Assembly: GCF_003625475.1 (NCBI RefSeq)
Contig: NZ_RAIQ01000003.1
Location: 1 to 64,000, forward strand
DNA from: Butyrivibrio sp. X503
GTDB taxonomy: Bacteria; Bacillota; Clostridia; Lachnospirales; Lachnospiraceae
Direction of reading: 5' to 3'
DNA: 64,000 nt
The notes under the pieces are model-generated. The model did not search any database, had not been told where the DNA came from, and worked only from the letters and a program-made list of their open reading frames with translations. Shown here piece after piece: positions 61,374 to 64,000 of the stretch. The position numbers and the translations under genes are program-made. Within the stretch, counting starts at the first letter, position 1. Each line of letters opens with the position of its first letter.

Positions 61374-63374
61374 ATGATTTTATCAGTACACAACATAAAT
61401 AAATCTTTTGACGGAAAAGATATTTTAAAAGATGCATCTTTTCATATAGAAAACAACGAGAAGGCTGCGATTGTCGGAATCAACGGCGCGGGAAAGACAA
61501 CTCTTCTTAAGATAATAATCGGAGAGCTCTCCGCAGACAGCGGCGATGTGACTTTTTCCAAGGATGTGACCTGGGGGTATCTTGCGCAGAACCAGAACGT
61601 TCAGACCGAGAACACGATTTTCGAAGAGCTTGTTGAGGTCAAAAAACATGTCATCGAGCTCGAGGAAAACATCAGAGCCGCCGAGGAAGAGATGAAGCTC
61701 GTTACGGGCGATGAGCTCACTCGCCTCATGGACAGATACACATTCATGAACGAGCAGTTCCAGAGAATGTCGGGCTATGCGTGGCAAAGCGAAGTTACGG
61801 GCGTTGCGAAGGGCCTTGGTTTTACAGAGGACGAGCTTGATAAAAAGATCTCTACCCTTTCGGGAGGTCAAAAGACAAGAGTGGCCCTCGGTAAGCTTCT
61901 TCTCGAGAGCCCCGATCTCATTATCCTCGACGAGCCCACAAACCATCTGGATATGACATCGATCAGATGGCTTGAGAATTATCTTTTGAACTATAAAGGT
62001 GCCGTGCTTATCGTCTCGCACGACAGATATTTCCTTGATAAGATCGTCGGAAAGGTGATCGAGGTCGAGAACACGCTTGTTTCAAGCTTTGTCGGCAACT
62101 ACAGCGCCTATTCGGTCAAGAAAGAGCAAAAGAGACTGGCGCAGTGGAGCGCATACATGAAGCAGCAGCAAGAGATCAAGCACCAGGAAGAAGTTATCGC
62201 AAAGCTAAAGTCTTTCAACCGCGAGAAGTCAATTAAGCGCGCCGAGAGCCGTGAAAAGATGCTGGAAAAGACGGTTCGTCTGGATAAGCCCATGACGATT
62301 GACGATTCCATGAAGATCACGCTTAAGCCCTCTTGCGAGAGCGGAAAAGACGTTCTGGAAGCCGTGAATCTTTCGAAGTCTTTCGGAAGTCAGGAGCTCT
62401 TTTCCGGAATTAATTTTGAGATAAAAAAGGGTGAGCACGTTGCGATAATCGGTGACAACGGAACGGGTAAGACGACTCTCCTTAAGATGATAAACGGCCT
62501 TGAGAGCATCGACAGCGGCAAGATCACGCTCGGCACCAAGGTCGAGATCGGCTACTACGATCAGGAGCACCACGTTCTTAATGACAGCAAGACTTTGTTT
62601 GACGAGCTTCAGGATGCTTATCCGACGCTCAACAATACCGAGATAAGAAACACGCTCGCGGCATTTCTTTTTACCGGAGATGACGTATTCAAAAGAATCG
62701 GTGACCTCTCGGGAGGTGAGAAAGGCCGCGTCAGCCTTGCAAAGCTCATGCTCTCCGACGCAAACTTCCTCATCCTCGACGAGCCGACGAACCACTTGGA
62801 TATCACGAGTAAAGAGATCCTTGAGTCGGCGATCTCAGGCTACGAGGGAACCGTGCTGTACGTAAGCCACGACAGATATTTCATAAATAAGACTGCGACC
62901 AGGATTCTTGACCTTACACGCAAGAGCATGGTCAATTACATCGGAAACTACGACTACTACATCGAGCACGTCGAAGAAAAGATGCAGAACACGTTCGGAA
63001 CAACTGAAACAGGCTCCGGAGCTATCGGAAGTTCCACATCTCCTTCTGCTCCGTGCGCAGCAGGCGCTTCGGCAGCTGCTACCGGTGCTTCTTCTGCTTC
63101 GTCAGGAAATACCGGAAGCTCCGGAAGCGATGACTACAAAGCTCAAAAAGAGGACAAAGCAAGAAGAAAGAAGCTTGAAGCCGCTCTTAAGAAATGCGAG
63201 GACGAAATCGCAAAGTTCGAAGCCAGAGACAGCGAGATCACCGAGGCCCTCTCCGATCCTTCAATCGGCACCGACCTCGCAAAGCTCCGCAAGCTCACCG
63301 ACGAACAAACCGAAATACAAGAAAAGCTCTCCGCACTCTATGATGAGTGGGAAGAGCTATCGAGCATGGCTTAA
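61374..63374 (+). CDS. ABC-F family ATPase
   Basis: A 666-residue soluble protein with two ABC domains. Walker A motifs are GINGAGKTTL and GDNGTGKTTL, signatures LSGGQK and LSGGEK, and Walker B motifs LIILDEPTNHLD and FLILDEPTNHLD. The inter-domain linker (about 235-320) is helical and basic, as in ribosome-binding ABC-F proteins. A Ser/Ala/Gly-rich linker (about 545-590) leads to a C-terminal coiled coil (KLEAALKKCEDEIAKFEAR), as in Uup/YdiF-type members. It may act on stalled ribosomes; a resistance role cannot be assigned. GGAGATTAATT precedes the ATG. Confidence 0.93.
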   Translation: MILSVHNINKSFDGKDILKDASFHIENNEKAAIVGINGAGKTTLLKIIIGELSADSGDVTFSKDVTWGYLAQNQNVQTENTIFEELVEVKKHVIELEENIRAAEEEMKLVTGDELTRLMDRYTFMNEQFQRMSGYAWQSEVTGVAKGLGFTEDELDKKISTLSGGQKTRVALGKLLLESPDLIILDEPTNHLDMTSIRWLENYLLNYKGAVLIVSHDRYFLDKIVGKVIEVENTLVSSFVGNYSAYSVKKEQKRLAQWSAYMKQQQEIKHQEEVIAKLKSFNREKSIKRAESREKMLEKTVRLDKPMTIDDSMKITLKPSCESGKDVLEAVNLSKSFGSQELFSGINFEIKKGEHVAIIGDNGTGKTTLLKMINGLESIDSGKITLGTKVEIGYYDQEHHVLNDSKTLFDELQDAYPTLNNTEIRNTLAAFLFTGDDVFKRIGDLSGGEKGRVSLAKLMLSDANFLILDEPTNHLDITSKEILESAISGYEGTVLYVSHDRYFINKTATRILDLTRKSMVNYIGNYDYYIEHVEEKMQNTFGTTETGSGAIGSSTSPSAPCAAGASAAATGASSASSGNTGSSGSDDYKAQKEDKARRKKLEAALKKCEDEIAKFEARDSEITEALSDPSIGTDLAKLRKLTDEQTEIQEKLSALYDEWEELSSMA

Positions 63375-63404
63375 AACATACTATTCATATATCATTACAC
63401 ATTA

Positions 63405-63446
63405 GCAGTTTGAATATATCCGGTATTGCTGACATATTCAAACTGC
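63405..63446. terminator. 13-bp hairpin after the ABC-F gene
   Basis: GCAGTTTGAATAT and ATATTCAAACTGC, perfect arms around a 16-nt loop, 30 bp past the stop. No long T-run, so it may be a weak terminator. Confidence 0.7.
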
Positions 63447-63509
63447 CAATTGTCTATTATATATTATGATCAATCTTTCCCATTTTGCCTTCATTCCAGC
63501 TATTCACTG

Positions 63510-63614
63510 TTAAATCCACCCTTTAGCTTGTAAATATTTATCCGGAATCCGTAATTTAATATCTTGTAAAATCTTATTCCAATCAGCCTCCCAGCTTCTA
63601 ACATCACTTTGCAT
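63510..63614 (-). CDS. 34-residue frame after the immunity-like gene
   Basis: The frame begins at the ATG immediately following the stop of the 63615 gene and reads MQSDVRSWEADWNKILQDIK, ending KYLQAKGWI. The amphipathic content and ending look like the C-terminal tail of a larger, toxin-type protein rather than a whole protein. It could be a remnant or a real short peptide; nothing beyond position supports expression. Confidence 0.35.
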   Translation of the reverse strand: MQSDVRSWEADWNKILQDIKLRIPDKYLQAKGWI

Positions 63615-63950
63615 TTATTTTGTGACCATTTTTTCCAATACTTGCCCATTATTAATATCAATCATAATACTCAGACCAAAAAAAGTTACAACTTCCAAGC
63701 AATTATCATTCACCTTTCCAATTGATACTACGGTTTGCGGGGGCAGCGTATCAATAATATCTTCAATATTCCAATTATAATCCCCATAATTATCATAACA
63801 ATATAGATTATTGGTTGGATTATCTTTAGTATATTCTGTCATTACTATAATCCTTCTATCGAACTCCATAACTTCTTCTATTTTTTCATTAAACGAAATA
63901 GCTTTATCATTTATAAATATAGTATTCTGTTCGTATTTATATTTTCCCAT
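63615..63950 (-). CDS. Small beta-rich hypothetical protein, immunity-like
   Basis: A 111-residue protein of short strands: NTIFINDKAISFNEKIEEV, NNLYCYDNYGDYNWNIEDII and VVSIGKVNDNCLEVVTFFGL, ending IDINNGQVLEKMVTK. It resembles in style the proteins at 22141 and 22660. Such proteins are often orphan immunity genes in Lachnospiraceae. No toxin gene is visible before the window ends. Confidence 0.6.
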   Translation of the reverse strand: MGKYKYEQNTIFINDKAISFNEKIEEVMEFDRRIIVMTEYTKDNPTNNLYCYDNYGDYNWNIEDIIDTLPPQTVVSIGKVNDNCLEVVTFFGLSIMIDINNGQVLEKMVTK

Positions 63951-64000
63951 ATCAATTACTTATTATCCTTATTCTTTGACTAAAGAAAAATACAATTCTT

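Overview
The window looks like chromosomal DNA from a Gram-positive anaerobe of the Lachnospiraceae (Butyrivibrio or a close relative would fit). The basis is gene content recognised by eye: a GlpP-controlled glycerol operon, a Rho with an N-terminal disordered insert, clostripain, two half-size chromate transporters, a DUF6320 cassette, a GH120 beta-xylosidase and a pectinacetylesterase-like protein. Shine-Dalgarno sites are strong, TTG and GTG starts are frequent, and nearly all genes lie on the minus strand. No tRNA, rRNA, prophage, transposase, integrase or CRISPR array was seen.

Layout. 1-489: tandem 54-bp hairpin array. 493-6733: glycerol operon transcribed leftward (glpP-glpK-glpF-glpA-like-FAD/NAD oxidoreductase-DUF1667) behind a leader with an intrinsic terminator. 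6750-10580: lipid and small-enzyme genes (E2-like acyltransferase, PAP2, PlsC-like, Dabb, histidine phosphatase, VOC). 10714-13230: large Glu-rich surface protein. 13422-20555: SMP-30, HIT, several GNATs, a tandem pair of four-Cys mini-proteins, XRE, chrA pair and Rpn nuclease. 20849-29809: an accessory stretch of small orphan proteins of immunity-protein style, a decayed MazE and a radical-SAM operon. 30701-30998: a diverged 53-bp-period hairpin array. 31075-37159: more small enzymes, including a HAD/methyltransferase chimera and a GNAT-alpha/beta-hydrolase fusion. 37298-46983: clostripain, membrane proteins and an acyltransferase/DUF6320/pectinacetylesterase cassette. 47012-49624: GH120 xylosidase. 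49758-53251: a tiny membrane protein, a diguanylate cyclase, a PilZ protein and YggS. 53304-54446: a PD-(D/E)XK-like protein beside a second 54-bp hairpin array. 54637-61207: rho, a 52-bp hairpin array in a GC-rich island, hflKC, an NCS2 permease and a CPBP protease. 61374-63374: ABC-F ATPase. The window ends in an immunity-like gene with a short remnant.

How genes work together. Glycerol enters by GlpF, is phosphorylated by GlpK and oxidised by the FAD/Fe-S dehydrogenase group; GlpP probably senses glycerol-3-phosphate and lets transcription pass the leader terminator. GH120 and the pectinacetylesterase-like protein fit plant-polysaccharide use. The diguanylate cyclase and PilZ protein form a c-di-GMP pair.

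The most unusual content is three sequence-unrelated families of intergenic inverted-repeat arrays with nearly equal periods (52, 53 and 54 bp). One shows paired base changes between arms across 20-nt variable segments. Two copies of the 54-bp family bracket almost the whole window.
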